DNA from: an uncultured Acetatifactor sp.
Lineage (GTDB): Bacteria; Bacillota; Clostridia; Lachnospirales; Lachnospiraceae
Reading direction: 5' to 3'
Assembly: GCA_910579755.1 (NCBI GenBank)
Contig: CAJTVB010000005.1
Coordinates: 124,001-188,000, forward strand
DNA length: 64,000 nucleotides
Shown here piece by piece: positions 36,584 through 45,372 of this stretch (the stretch's first letter is position 1; each line of letters opens with the position of its first letter). The notes under the pieces are model-generated. The model was not told the DNA's origin. It saw only the letters and a list, made by a program, of their open reading frames with translations, and did not search any database. The translations under genes and the position numbers were made by a program.

Positions 36584-37858
36584 TTACAAATACCCCGCCG
36601 CAGTTTCCAGAAAGCTTTCGCTGCCAAAGGAGCCTGATTTCAGCACCAGCTCGTAATAAGGCTCCGTAATACTTCTGCAGACCGGCAGTCCAGGCTCGAT
36701 CTCCTCCAGCACCTTGACCCCTCGGATATGAAACCGGTCACAGAAGGCTCCGCTGGTATCGCCTCCGCAGATCATGTACTTTCGTATACTGTATTTTTCC
36801 CCGATTATACAGGCCAGTTCTGCCAGCTGCCGAGACACAGCCTCCGACACCTCCGTATTGGTCAGACCCTTTCGGGCTGCGGCTTCCTTAGTCTCTCTCA
36901 CCAGTTCCTCATCCTGCAGGGAATGAATCAGTGTAATACGGGATCTGTCATGGGCTTTGGCGTATTCCTTAAGGATCCTCTCTTCCTCTGCCTGGCGGGT
37001 ATCTTCCTCAAAAAGCCTTCTGGTATCCAGGGTCAGGACGGGATACCCCTGTTTTTTCATATATTCTGTCTGAGCCCTTGTCTGAGGCGTCAGGCTGCCT
37101 GCTATGGATAAGATTTTCTCGTCTCCCGATCTGTTTTCCCCCACGGGCGGTACTATTCCCTTTTCCCGGGCATACAATCTGCCCAGGTAAAAGCCCGGGG
37201 CAGAGCTGCCGCAGATCACCGGTTCATCCTTCAGCACCTGCGCCAGCAGCTCCAAATCTGCATTGTCTCTGGCGTCAAAGATCAGATAGGAGGCTTCCTT
37301 CTTTCTGCGTTCTATCTCCTGAAGCAGCGCCTCCCTTCCCTGATCCAGCACTGCCGCCGGCACCAGGGCAACCCTTCTTTTGGTCTGAGCCGACAAAATG
37401 TCCACCAGGGAGGACTGCCGCATGGGATGCACCGGGTCATTGCGGAACTGGGAATCCTCAAGCCTTACACCGTACACATAATGAATTCCATTTACGGTAG
37501 TCCTGCCGTTGTCCGGAAAAGCCAGAACAACCATGCCGTGTTTCTCTCCCAGAGCATCCAGCATGGCATCAAATTCAGCTCCGATATTTCCTCGAAACAC
37601 GGAGCATTGCTTATCTATAAATTGTACAGCCCCTCTGGGTCCGATCCTTTTTGTTATGGAGTAGACTCTTTTGTAGGCTTCCTCCGGGGTACAAAATCTG
37701 GAGTTGGTATCGATGACCGTTACCTGGTGGACCGGCACAAAATCCTCCTCCAGCTTATCCAGGCTGTAAACCACCGTATCCAGACCGGATTTGGCATACA
37801 TAACCCCGATATCATTGGCCCCTGTTATGTCGTCAGCGATCACCACAGTAAATACCAT
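36584..37858 (-). CDS. Four-carbon acid sugar kinase family protein (DUF1537)
   Basis: The 424-residue protein has the DUF1537 N-terminal substrate domain (VVIADDITGANDIGVMYAKSG, AFPDNGRTTVNG) and C-terminal nucleotide-binding domain (MICGGDTSGAFCDRFHIRG). Characterised members phosphorylate D-threonate, D-erythronate or 3-oxo-tetronate. The partners for a complete tetronate route (dehydrogenase, isomerase) are missing here, but a class II aldolase that could act as OtnC is 6 kb downstream. It comes right before the ROK kinase (13 bp) and after a hairpin that follows GH38 C. GGTGG precedes the ATG. Confidence 0.88.
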   Translation of the reverse strand: MVFTVVIADDITGANDIGVMYAKSGLDTVVYSLDKLEEDFVPVHQVTVIDTNSRFCTPEEAYKRVYSITKRIGPRGAVQFIDKQCSVFRGNIGAEFDAMLDALGEKHGMVVLAFPDNGRTTVNGIHYVYGVRLEDSQFRNDPVHPMRQSSLVDILSAQTKRRVALVPAAVLDQGREALLQEIERRKKEASYLIFDARDNADLELLAQVLKDEPVICGSSAPGFYLGRLYAREKGIVPPVGENRSGDEKILSIAGSLTPQTRAQTEYMKKQGYPVLTLDTRRLFEEDTRQAEEERILKEYAKAHDRSRITLIHSLQDEELVRETKEAAARKGLTNTEVSEAVSRQLAELACIIGEKYSIRKYMICGGDTSGAFCDRFHIRGVKVLEEIEPGLPVCRSITEPYYELVLKSGSFGSESFLETAAGYL

Positions 37859-37882
37859 TTTACGTTACCACCTTTTTTCAGC

Positions 37883-37929
37883 AAAAGCCTCTCGCAAAAT
37901 CAGGTGCAGAGAAATTCCGAGAGGCTTTT
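37883..37929 (-). terminator. 12-pair hairpin between GH38 C and the DUF1537 kinase
   Basis: A perfect 12-pair stem (37883-37894 with 37918-37929) encloses a 23-nt loop. On the minus strand it ends in TTTTGCT, on the plus strand in TTTTTTAC. Because flanking genes are both on the minus strand, it is probably a partial terminator or processing hairpin that lowers expression of the downstream half of the operon. Confidence 0.5.
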
Positions 37930-37944
37930 TTACATTTTTCACAG

Positions 37945-40380
37945 TTACAATTCGATTAAATTTACCTCCCGAACAGGCTGCTCCCGATCATAGGGCAGAT
38001 AAAAGGTTTTGATCTCGCTGGGGGCAAAGACCGTATCGATACTGCGATCCATAAAAGCTGCCTCTATATGGCAGGGCGTCTGGCGGTGCATTGCCTCATA
38101 GGCGCGGATCACCACGCCGCCCTTATCCTCCGCCTCCTTTATGGCGCTGACCAGAATCTCCTTTGCGTCCACGGCCAGAAAGCTCTTTTTCTGGGGCTGG
38201 CTTCCCGGATGGAAGGTTTCCACCACCGTCATGGGCCTTTGATTGATCACTGCCGCCACCTGCAGAATCTCCGACTGCTTCCAGGTATTCTCATGAGGCA
38301 CCAGCGCGTAGGTCATTTCCTGAAGGCCGCTGTCCACATAAAGGTACTCTTCTTCCGGATCCAGCTTTTTGGGATCATGATGGGCATAGACGGAATTTTT
38401 CAGCAGGGTCACCGACATTTCGTCCACATCAAAGCTGTAGCTGTATTTGCTGTCGTTGGCTATAGCCAGGCCATACATTTTCCCTTTGGAGAAATGCTCT
38501 CCTGTAAAATCAATCCAGGTCTGGCCGGGCTCCTCTTCCCCGTTGGCGGATTTTTCAACGTATCCGAAAGGAATTTCATAGGTGGGCTTGCGGAAGTTAA
38601 AGTTTACGGGAAACTTCAGCTTCAGGATCGTTCCCGGTTCTCTCCAGTCGATCCGAACCTTGACCTCCACATGATTCAGATCCCGGTACACACGGAAATC
38701 CTGGGTTACATAGGACTGGTTATACTCATATTTGATGCGAAGGGCAGAACGCACCGGCCCTTCCTCCAGCCGCCGTATGCTTACCAGAGACATATGCCCG
38801 AGCTCCTGATCAAACTTAAAGATATTATGGCTCCAGGTGTCTCCGGGATCCCGCAGCACCACAAGTCTGGCCCCTTCCCTGCGCAAAATCTCCAGCTCCA
38901 GCTCCTTGTCAAAATAGCTGGACAGAAAGCCTGTCTCCGGATTGAATTCCAGCCTAAAGCGGTCATTTTCCAGCGAGCTTTCCGTGATTGTCACTGCCGC
39001 AGGCTTGGCCGGCTCCTCCTCCAGATTGGTATAGAGCTTGAATACCCGATATCCCAGGGAAGGAAGGTCTGCCACAAACAAAAGCCTGGACTGTCCGTTT
39101 ACGGTTGCCTCGGAGGTAATCCTCTGGGCCGGGATCAGGTTTCCTTCCTCGTCCTCCAGCCTAAAGCGGTCATTGGACAGTCCCCGTACCTCCAGCTCCA
39201 CCGCCATCCTTCCTCCGAAGCTGTGGGAATTAAACACCACAATGGGCTTCATGGCAGTATCCAGATCGATCTGAATATCCCAGGAAATGGCCTGAATGGC
39301 ATAATTTACATTCCTCTGGCCGATGGCCATGGCCTCTCCCGTCAGGTAAGAAGCGTCCTCATAGGCGCTGGGGATGCTGGTTCCCGCCAGAATATCGTGG
39401 AACTGGTTGAAAAGCACGTCCTTCCAGCCTCTCTCAAAATCCTCGGGATAGGGCTGGCCCTCAACTATTTTGGACACGGCGCTCCACTTCTCCGCCCGGA
39501 TCAGCTCCAGCTCCGATTTGCGGTTGCCTCTCTTAATGCCGGAGTGAACGCTGTAGCAGCCGCTGGCGTGGTGCTGAAGATCAGACTCCACCACGGGGAA
39601 ATCCCTTCCGGAGGCCCTCATGGCATCGAAAAAGGCTTTCGTGGTGCTCATTTTCATGTGCGGCATATCCTCCCGGCTGTCCAGCTCCCGGATGGACCGG
39701 ATATTCTCTTTGGTGGGACCCCCGCCATGGTTCCCCACTCCGTAGAACATCATCATCTCGTCCTCGCCCTCCTCCAGCTCACAGAGAAGACGATTGGCAT
39801 AGGTTTCCAGATCCTTGCCGCCGGAGCAGTATTCATAGGGAATCCGATAGGTCAATACCCGGGAGCCGTCCTGAGCTCTCCACCAGAAAATCCGCCCGGG
39901 AAGTCCCTTTTCCAGAGGCATGGGACGCATAAAGCAATAGTTTTCCATTCCGGATTTGGCCAGGATCTGAGGCAGCATGCCATTGTGTCCGAAGCTGTCC
40001 ACATTATAGCCCGTCTTTGCCGTAACGCCGAATTTTTCCAGAAAATACCGCTGGGCATACAGCCCCTGCCTGGCCAGAGCTTCCCCTCCGGGGATATTGC
40101 AGTCCGGCTGTATATACCAGCCGCCTACGATTTCCCAGCGGCCCTCTGCCACCCTCTGACAAATCTCCTGAAACATTTTCGGATTATTTTTCTCCACCCA
40201 CTCATAAAATGCCGCCGAGCTGCAGGAGAAAATGAACGCATCATCCTCCTGCATGCGGTCCAGAGCGGAACGGACGGTAGCCTTGGCCTCCTGAAATCCC
40301 TCCTGCCAGTTCCACAGCCATACCGGATCCAGATGTGCGTTTCCGATCATATAAAGCTTCTTTTCATTGATTTTTTTCAT
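37945..40380 (-). CDS. GH38 alpha-mannosidase C
   Basis: The 811-residue enzyme begins MKKINEKKLYMIGNAHLDPVW and has metal ligands H16 and D18 with nucleophile D128 in YNVDSFGHNG; the FHDILAG histidine follows later. The C-terminal half is the usual GH38 beta-rich part. No signal peptide. ATG at 40380 is preferred because it matches family N-termini and has AGAGGG 8 nt upstream; an ATG 14 codons earlier would overlap the family-irrelevant end of the aldolase gene. It follows the class II bisphosphate aldolase by 31 bp, in the same run as the ABC importer. Confidence 0.93.
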   Translation of the reverse strand: MKKINEKKLYMIGNAHLDPVWLWNWQEGFQEAKATVRSALDRMQEDDAFIFSCSSAAFYEWVEKNNPKMFQEICQRVAEGRWEIVGGWYIQPDCNIPGGEALARQGLYAQRYFLEKFGVTAKTGYNVDSFGHNGMLPQILAKSGMENYCFMRPMPLEKGLPGRIFWWRAQDGSRVLTYRIPYEYCSGGKDLETYANRLLCELEEGEDEMMMFYGVGNHGGGPTKENIRSIRELDSREDMPHMKMSTTKAFFDAMRASGRDFPVVESDLQHHASGCYSVHSGIKRGNRKSELELIRAEKWSAVSKIVEGQPYPEDFERGWKDVLFNQFHDILAGTSIPSAYEDASYLTGEAMAIGQRNVNYAIQAISWDIQIDLDTAMKPIVVFNSHSFGGRMAVELEVRGLSNDRFRLEDEEGNLIPAQRITSEATVNGQSRLLFVADLPSLGYRVFKLYTNLEEEPAKPAAVTITESSLENDRFRLEFNPETGFLSSYFDKELELEILRREGARLVVLRDPGDTWSHNIFKFDQELGHMSLVSIRRLEEGPVRSALRIKYEYNQSYVTQDFRVYRDLNHVEVKVRIDWREPGTILKLKFPVNFNFRKPTYEIPFGYVEKSANGEEEPGQTWIDFTGEHFSKGKMYGLAIANDSKYSYSFDVDEMSVTLLKNSVYAHHDPKKLDPEEEYLYVDSGLQEMTYALVPHENTWKQSEILQVAAVINQRPMTVVETFHPGSQPQKKSFLAVDAKEILVSAIKEAEDKGGVVIRAYEAMHRQTPCHIEAAFMDRSIDTVFAPSEIKTFYLPYDREQPVREVNLIEL

Positions 40381-40411
40381 GTATATACCCTCTGCGCCTA
40401 CCCATTGCTTA

Positions 40412-41302
40412 TTATTTTCCATGCCCTGCAGACATCACATAGCAGCACATTTTTTCCTTTACCAGCTCCTTTACGGCCTCTCTGGATTGTGCAATCTGCT
40501 CTTCCGTACAGCTATTCAGCTCCGCCTCCGTCATATGGCCCTCCCGGCCTACCACCTGCAGCATGGCCTGCTCCACATCCGTGGCAATATTCACCTTGCT
40601 GACGCCGCCGCTTTCCATCTGGACAGCCTTGCGCACCATCTGGCTTGGAACGCCGGAGCCGCCGTGCAAAACCAGGGGAACGCGGGTCAGGCTGTTGATC
40701 CTTTCCAGCCTGTCATAGTCCACATGAGGTTGACGAACGGTGTAGATACCATGGGCTGTTCCCACGGATACCGCCAGACAGTCCACCCCGGTGCGCTCAC
40801 AAAATTCCTTCGCTTCCTCCGGAACGGTAAACAATTCCTCATCGTGGTCTGTCTCCACAAAATCCGTAGTGCCGATCTTTCCAAGCTCTGCCTCCACGGT
40901 AACCTTCCTGGGCTTTGCGTACTCCACCACCTGCCGGGTGATCCTGACATTTTCCTCAAATTCATATTCCGAGGCATCGATCATCACGGAGGTAAAACCG
41001 GCGTCGATAGCCTGACGGATTACATCAAAGGTCTTGGTGTGATCTAAGTGCAGGGCAATGGGCACCTGTGGATCCAGTTCCTCCACCACTCTGTAAAACT
41101 CCCGGGCAAAGGCCTCCACGTTCACCTGATGCCGGATGATCTCCTTTTCCGACAGCTGTACGATCACCGGGGAATCCGTCTCTACGGCGGCCTGCACCAC
41201 CGGTAGAATCAGCTTCGTATATCTGGGAGAAAAAGAGCCCACAGCATATTTTCCCTTTCTGGCATTTTCCAGTAAATTTGTTAAATTCTCAACCTGCTTC
41301 AT
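40412..41302 (-). CDS. Class II fructose/tagatose-bisphosphate aldolase family protein
   Basis: The 296-residue barrel protein carries zinc-binding ALHLDHTK, the EAELG segment, VGTAHGIY and phosphate-binding LHGGSG, as in GatY/KbaY/FbaA. It would split a ketose-1,6-bisphosphate to DHAP and an aldehyde phosphate. The active-site flank GSFSPRYTKLI differs from the usual G(A)FNxxNxE, so the substrate may not be fructose- or tagatose-bisphosphate. GGGAGG sits before ATG 41302, which just clears the FGGY kinase stop; the upstream extension is therefore rejected. Confidence 0.87.
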   Translation of the reverse strand: MKQVENLTNLLENARKGKYAVGSFSPRYTKLILPVVQAAVETDSPVIVQLSEKEIIRHQVNVEAFAREFYRVVEELDPQVPIALHLDHTKTFDVIRQAIDAGFTSVMIDASEYEFEENVRITRQVVEYAKPRKVTVEAELGKIGTTDFVETDHDEELFTVPEEAKEFCERTGVDCLAVSVGTAHGIYTVRQPHVDYDRLERINSLTRVPLVLHGGSGVPSQMVRKAVQMESGGVSKVNIATDVEQAMLQVVGREGHMTEAELNSCTEEQIAQSREAVKELVKEKMCCYVMSAGHGK

Positions 41303-41307
41303 ATTTA

Positions 41308-42738
41308 TTATACCTCCCTGTAAAAAGATGTCCATGCCCTCATACAGGGCAAAAATTTTTTTAAATAAAATGTATCATAGGCTTCGGCCCTGACAGGCTC
41401 CGGAAAATACTCCCGGGAAAACCTTCCCGAAAGAACAGGTCTTCTGCCTGTATTCTGCTCCAGCATCAGCGCCGCTGCGCCAAAAAGCGTACCTTCCCCG
41501 ATCCGGGAAACAGATACCTTTTTGTTTAGAATATCTGCCTTATACTGCATCCACTGACAAAGCGCGGTGGATCCCCCCGTGGCAATGACGGCGGCTTCCC
41601 CTTTTCCAAAGCCCGTTTCCAGGATCCATCTGCACTGACAGCAGACTCCCTCTATCACTGCCTTTACCAGGTCGGCAATAGTGTGTGCTGCCCGAAGTCC
41701 CAGCAGAGCTCCCGTAGCTTCCGGCAGAAAAAGCGGACTGCCCATGCCGGAAAGATAGGGCAGATACAATATTTCTCCGGGTCCGTTCATGCCGGCCTCC
41801 AGCATTTCCCCGATTCTGTCATAGGTCAGCGCTCCGCCTCCCACGCATTTTCGAAGCCATTCCAAAGACTGGCCGGAGGAAGAAAGATTGGCCATTCCGA
41901 AATATCTGCCTTCCGTTACAAAGGGGCCGAACACCAGACCGCTGTCCCGGGCCATTGCATCCTCCGGAAGCTGATCCATAAGACCGATATAGGTTTCCGC
42001 CGTCCCACAGCTGTCACAAAGCTCCCCCTCCTGCTCCAGCAGACCAAAAGCGGAGCAGAGGTGATCGTGGCCGCATATTGCCACAGGGATCCCGGTGCCC
42101 TTCATGGCTCCCGCGAAGCGTCCGGAGGGAACGATTTTTGGAAAATTTTCCTCCCGAAGCCCCATAGCCTGGATTCTTTCTCCGTCCCATTGTCTTTTGC
42201 GGATATCGTACACAAAGGTCCGGGCGGCAAAGGTAGGGTCCGTGGCAAGCTCTCCGGTCAGGCAGAAGAAAATGTAGTCACAGGCAGACAGCCAGAGCGT
42301 GCTTTCCGGTGAAATCCCGCTGTTTTCCAGGCTCCACAAATACTTATAAATTCCGTATTTATAGCTGTTTCGCAATCCCGTTTTACAGAATGCCTCCTGT
42401 TCCTCTTCTTTTGTCATCCGACCTGAAATAGGGAACGTACGTTTATCATACCAGGGAATGATGCCGGTAAGGGGCCGAAGGCTGTGGCGGTCCAGCATGA
42501 TCCCGGCCTCTGCCATGCCTGTGATACCGATTCCACGCATCCTTCCGTATTTTTCTTCTCCACGATCCAGCATAGCCTGTAGCAGCTTCATCCATTCCGT
42601 CGGATCGTAATACTCTCCCTGCTGTTCTCTATGAACCGGAGTATTCACGGAAAATATTTCCTTAGGAACTCCATCCTCCGAAAAAATGCCTGCTTTCAGA
42701 TGGGTGGTTCCCAAATCAATGCCCATATAATATTCCAT
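41308..42738 (-). CDS. FGGY family carbohydrate kinase
   Basis: The 476-residue kinase has the phosphate-binding MGIDLGTTHLKAGIF, GIGITGMAEAG, the metal/sugar site CDYIFFCLTG and the C-terminal ATP motif VIATGGSTALCQWMQ. FGGY kinases phosphorylate ketoses, polyols or sugar acids (xylulose, fuculose, rhamnulose, glycerol, gluconate). Its placement directly before a bisphosphate aldolase (5 bp) and near a FucA-like aldolase suggests a ketose or polyol phosphate pathway; the substrate is not readable. Co-transcribed with the racemase-like gene 23 bp upstream. Confidence 0.88.
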   Translation of the reverse strand: MEYYMGIDLGTTHLKAGIFSEDGVPKEIFSVNTPVHREQQGEYYDPTEWMKLLQAMLDRGEEKYGRMRGIGITGMAEAGIMLDRHSLRPLTGIIPWYDKRTFPISGRMTKEEEQEAFCKTGLRNSYKYGIYKYLWSLENSGISPESTLWLSACDYIFFCLTGELATDPTFAARTFVYDIRKRQWDGERIQAMGLREENFPKIVPSGRFAGAMKGTGIPVAICGHDHLCSAFGLLEQEGELCDSCGTAETYIGLMDQLPEDAMARDSGLVFGPFVTEGRYFGMANLSSSGQSLEWLRKCVGGGALTYDRIGEMLEAGMNGPGEILYLPYLSGMGSPLFLPEATGALLGLRAAHTIADLVKAVIEGVCCQCRWILETGFGKGEAAVIATGGSTALCQWMQYKADILNKKVSVSRIGEGTLFGAAALMLEQNTGRRPVLSGRFSREYFPEPVRAEAYDTFYLKKFLPCMRAWTSFYREV

Positions 42739-42761
42739 AAGTTCCGTTTCTCCTGCCTGAC

Positions 42762-43418
42762 TTATATGGCCTTCATCACATTTCTCACGTGCCGGATGCC
42801 GGACAGAGGACTTGTGAGGATTTTACTCATCTGCCACTCCTCAAAGTCCTCCAGGGCGCCGGCCATGGAAGCCTGGGCCAAAACCACTACGTCCGTATCC
42901 GCTATTTGAGCCGCTACCTGTTCCCGGATCCTGCGGTTATGCTCATCCTTGTTTCCTGCCATCAGCTGGTCATAGGCCCCTTCCACCAGATTGGTAGTCA
43001 CTGTGCAGCTCTTTCCCGCCGCCTCTGCCTTTCTGCGGATCAGATCCACCGTGGGATCCAAAGTAGAGCGAAGGGTTGCAAAGACACTGATCTTTTTTCC
43101 TGCTTTCACGGCTTCTTCGGCCATGGCTTCATCGATTCGAAGCACAGGAACGGGAAATTGCCGATCTGCTTTTTCCGCAAATTCTCCCACGGTGGAACAG
43201 GCGCTCAGGACAGCATCCGCTCCGATGGCCTGCCACATGGATGCATAGGTTATCCACCTTTTTTCCACCAGCTCCACGTTCCGTCCCGACACCATATCCT
43301 TTAGAATGGAATCATCCAGAATATTTACTGCTTCCACGCCCGGCATCTCCTGACTGACCAGGTCGGTCAGACTCTGAATGGTAGCCGGTGTGGTATGAAT
43401 GATCATCAGTTTTTTCAA
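42762..43418 (-). CDS. Asp/Glu racemase superfamily protein lacking the second catalytic cysteine
   Basis: The 218-residue protein (MKKLMIIHTTPATIQSL) has the racemase fold with the first cysteine at C74 in LSACSTVGE, but the usual second GC motif reads VVLAQASMAG, with Gln182 where the partner Cys is expected. A one-cysteine enzyme in this superfamily may act as an isomerase or decarboxylase rather than racemase. TTG at 43418 has GGGAGG 8 nt upstream; the nearby GTG lies inside that site. It stands between ABC permease and FGGY kinase, so its substrate is probably the imported compound or a derived sugar acid (inference). Confidence 0.8.
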   Translation of the reverse strand: MKKLMIIHTTPATIQSLTDLVSQEMPGVEAVNILDDSILKDMVSGRNVELVEKRWITYASMWQAIGADAVLSACSTVGEFAEKADRQFPVPVLRIDEAMAEEAVKAGKKISVFATLRSTLDPTVDLIRRKAEAAGKSCTVTTNLVEGAYDQLMAGNKDEHNRRIREQVAAQIADTDVVVLAQASMAGALEDFEEWQMSKILTSPLSGIRHVRNVMKAI

Positions 43419-43460
43419 ACTTTGCACCTCCCAATATGTCTTTTTCAGTCTGCTGATTTT

Positions 43461-44315
43461 TTACTTATCCGCGCCGGATATGTTCATGCCCTGTATAAAA
43501 TAATTCTGGAAACAGAAGAACAGCATCAGAATCGGTATCATGGACAGGAAGGAAACTGCCATCAGGTAATTCCAGTCTGTAAAGCCCCTGCCCTTAAATA
43601 CATTCAGTCCCAGCTGGAGAGTGTATTTGGCTTTGTCGCTCAAATACAGCAGCGGTCCCTGGAAATCGCTCCAGACACCCTTGAAGGTTACCAGGGCGAT
43701 GGTGGCCATAATTGGTTTAACCAACGGCATCATAACCCTCAGCCAAATATAGAAATGTCCTGCCCCATCGATCTTGGCGGCTTCAGAAAGCTCGGAGGGT
43801 ATGGTGCGGTAAAACTGTCTCATCATAAAGATGTGAAAAGCATTTCCCAGAAATGCGGGAACTGTCAGCGGCAGGTAGGTTCCCACCCAGTGCAGCTTGG
43901 AAAAGATCACGTACTGGGGAATCAGCATGGTAAAGCCGGGAATCATCATGGTGGCCAGGATAATAGTAAACAGGAAATCCCTTCCCGGAAACCTCATCTT
44001 TGCAAAAGCATAGGCAATCAGAGAATTGACAAATACCGCTCCTATCATGTTGACGAATACCAGAAACAGCGTATTCAGGGTATATTGCGTAAAGGGCGCC
44101 TTGGACCAGGCCACGGCAAAGTTTTCAAAATGGAACTCCTCCGGAAAAAGGGTGGGCGGATATTTCGCCACCTCCTGGGTGGTCTTTAAGGCGGTCATAA
44201 CCATCCATAACAGAGGAAACAGAATAATGATGGCTCCCAGGATCAATATAACGAACAGAATGGTATCAAATATCCGGTCCTTTTTATATTTGTGCGGCTT
44301 CTGAATTTTACTCAT
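43461..44315 (-). CDS. ABC sugar transporter permease, MalG type
   Basis: The 284-residue protein has six membrane helices and the inner-membrane EAA loop SELSEAAKIDGAGHFYIWLRVMMPLVKP, ending with the MalG-type tail NYFIQGMNISGADK. It pairs with the MalF-type permease to form the channel for an imported oligosaccharide. Start at 44315 has GAGGAGG 6 nt upstream; the TTG five codons earlier lies in that site. Only 1 bp separates it from the preceding permease stop. Confidence 0.93.
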   Translation of the reverse strand: MSKIQKPHKYKKDRIFDTILFVILILGAIIILFPLLWMVMTALKTTQEVAKYPPTLFPEEFHFENFAVAWSKAPFTQYTLNTLFLVFVNMIGAVFVNSLIAYAFAKMRFPGRDFLFTIILATMMIPGFTMLIPQYVIFSKLHWVGTYLPLTVPAFLGNAFHIFMMRQFYRTIPSELSEAAKIDGAGHFYIWLRVMMPLVKPIMATIALVTFKGVWSDFQGPLLYLSDKAKYTLQLGLNVFKGRGFTDWNYLMAVSFLSMIPILMLFFCFQNYFIQGMNISGADK

Positions 44316-44316
44316 C

Positions 44317-45231
44317 TTACTCCTCCTCAAACACCCATTTGTTGGAAATCTTGCGATTGATCAGTGTCAACAGCATGATAAAGGCGAACAGACACCAGGA
44401 CATAGCGTTAGCATATCCGGTTTTATATTGCTTGAAGGCATTATTCCAAACATGCAGATTGTAGAACAGCAGAGAGCCCGCCGGATTGCCGGTACCGTCC
44501 CCCGAGAATACGTAGCCTTCCTGGAAAACCTGAAAAGCGCCGATAATTCCGATGGTAAGGTTATAAAAAATTATAGGTGAAAGCATGGGAATTGTAAGCT
44601 TGAAAAACTGGGTCAGCCTTCCGGCGCCGTCGATGGAGGCCGCTTCGTAATAGGTCTGAGGAATACTCTGCAGTCTGGCCAGATACAAAAGCATCTGCCC
44701 TCCCAGCCCCCATACATTCATAATAATGATGGAGGGCTTTGTCCAGTTGGGATCGGAGAGCCACGCCGGCCCCTGAATGCCGATAAAACCAAGGATCGTA
44801 TTTACGAGTCCGTTGCTGGGGTTCAGGATCAGCATCCAGAGAAAGTAGGTGCCCACACCTACCATAATGGAGGGAAGATAATAAATGGTCCGGAAGGTTC
44901 TCATCCCCCACACCGCTCTGTTCAGCAGAGTGGCTACGATTACCCCGCCTACAGTCACCACCGGTATGTTGACACAGGCGTACCAGAGCGTATTCTTAAA
45001 GGAACGGGCAGCCAGGGTATCCACAAAAAACAGCCGTTTATAATTGTCAAGTCCACAGAAGGACATTTTTATCATGTTATAATCAAAAAAGCTGGTAATA
45101 AAGGAAAAGATCATAGGACCAAGCAGCAGTACAAGCACACCCACGATCCAGGGAGAAATAAAAAGATATGCCATAAAGGCCTCTTTTTTCTGCATAGGGC
45201 TCATTTTTGTTTTGACTTTTCTTTTACTCAT
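44317..45231 (-). CDS. ABC sugar transporter permease, MalF type
   Basis: The 304-residue protein has a cytoplasmic basic start (MSKRKVKTKM), six membrane helices and the EAA loop QTYYEAASIDGAGRLTQFFKLTIPMLSP. It belongs to the carbohydrate uptake CUT1 group. It is separated from the binding protein gene by 141 bp that contain a terminator-like hairpin. No ABC ATPase is encoded nearby; a shared MsmK-type ATPase elsewhere would be needed, as is usual in Firmicutes. Confidence 0.93.
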   Translation of the reverse strand: MSKRKVKTKMSPMQKKEAFMAYLFISPWIVGVLVLLLGPMIFSFITSFFDYNMIKMSFCGLDNYKRLFFVDTLAARSFKNTLWYACVNIPVVTVGGVIVATLLNRAVWGMRTFRTIYYLPSIMVGVGTYFLWMLILNPSNGLVNTILGFIGIQGPAWLSDPNWTKPSIIIMNVWGLGGQMLLYLARLQSIPQTYYEAASIDGAGRLTQFFKLTIPMLSPIIFYNLTIGIIGAFQVFQEGYVFSGDGTGNPAGSLLFYNLHVWNNAFKQYKTGYANAMSWCLFAFIMLLTLINRKISNKWVFEEE

Positions 45232-45303
45232 TTCTCTATTCTTACCCCCTATTGGTATGTAACAATGATAGTTTCTGACATCAAGATCAGGCCGGTAAAA
45301 AGA

Positions 45304-45329
45304 ATGGGCAGGAAACAGCTCCTGCCCAT
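45304..45329 (-). terminator. Intra-operon terminator after the binding-protein gene
   Basis: A perfect 10-pair stem (ATGGGCAGGA/TCCTGCCCAT) with a six-base loop is followed by TCTTTTTACC on the minus strand. It lies 44 bp after the binding-protein stop and probably lets that gene be expressed above the permeases. Confidence 0.75.
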
Positions 45330-45372
45330 ATTCACTATTACCGCGTCCGTTGAGGCTCAGGGATTTGCGGAT

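Noticed and set aside
29488..37858. Complete D-threonate/erythronate pathway (kinase plus OtnC-like aldolase)
   Set aside because: The dehydrogenase and isomerase needed are not present in the window, and the aldolase may equally be FucA-like.
38068..40602. 844-codon open frame on the plus strand antisense to GH38 C
   Set aside because: It has no family-like motifs and is explained by GC-skewed codon use of the GH38 gene, whose catalytic residues are all on the minus strand.
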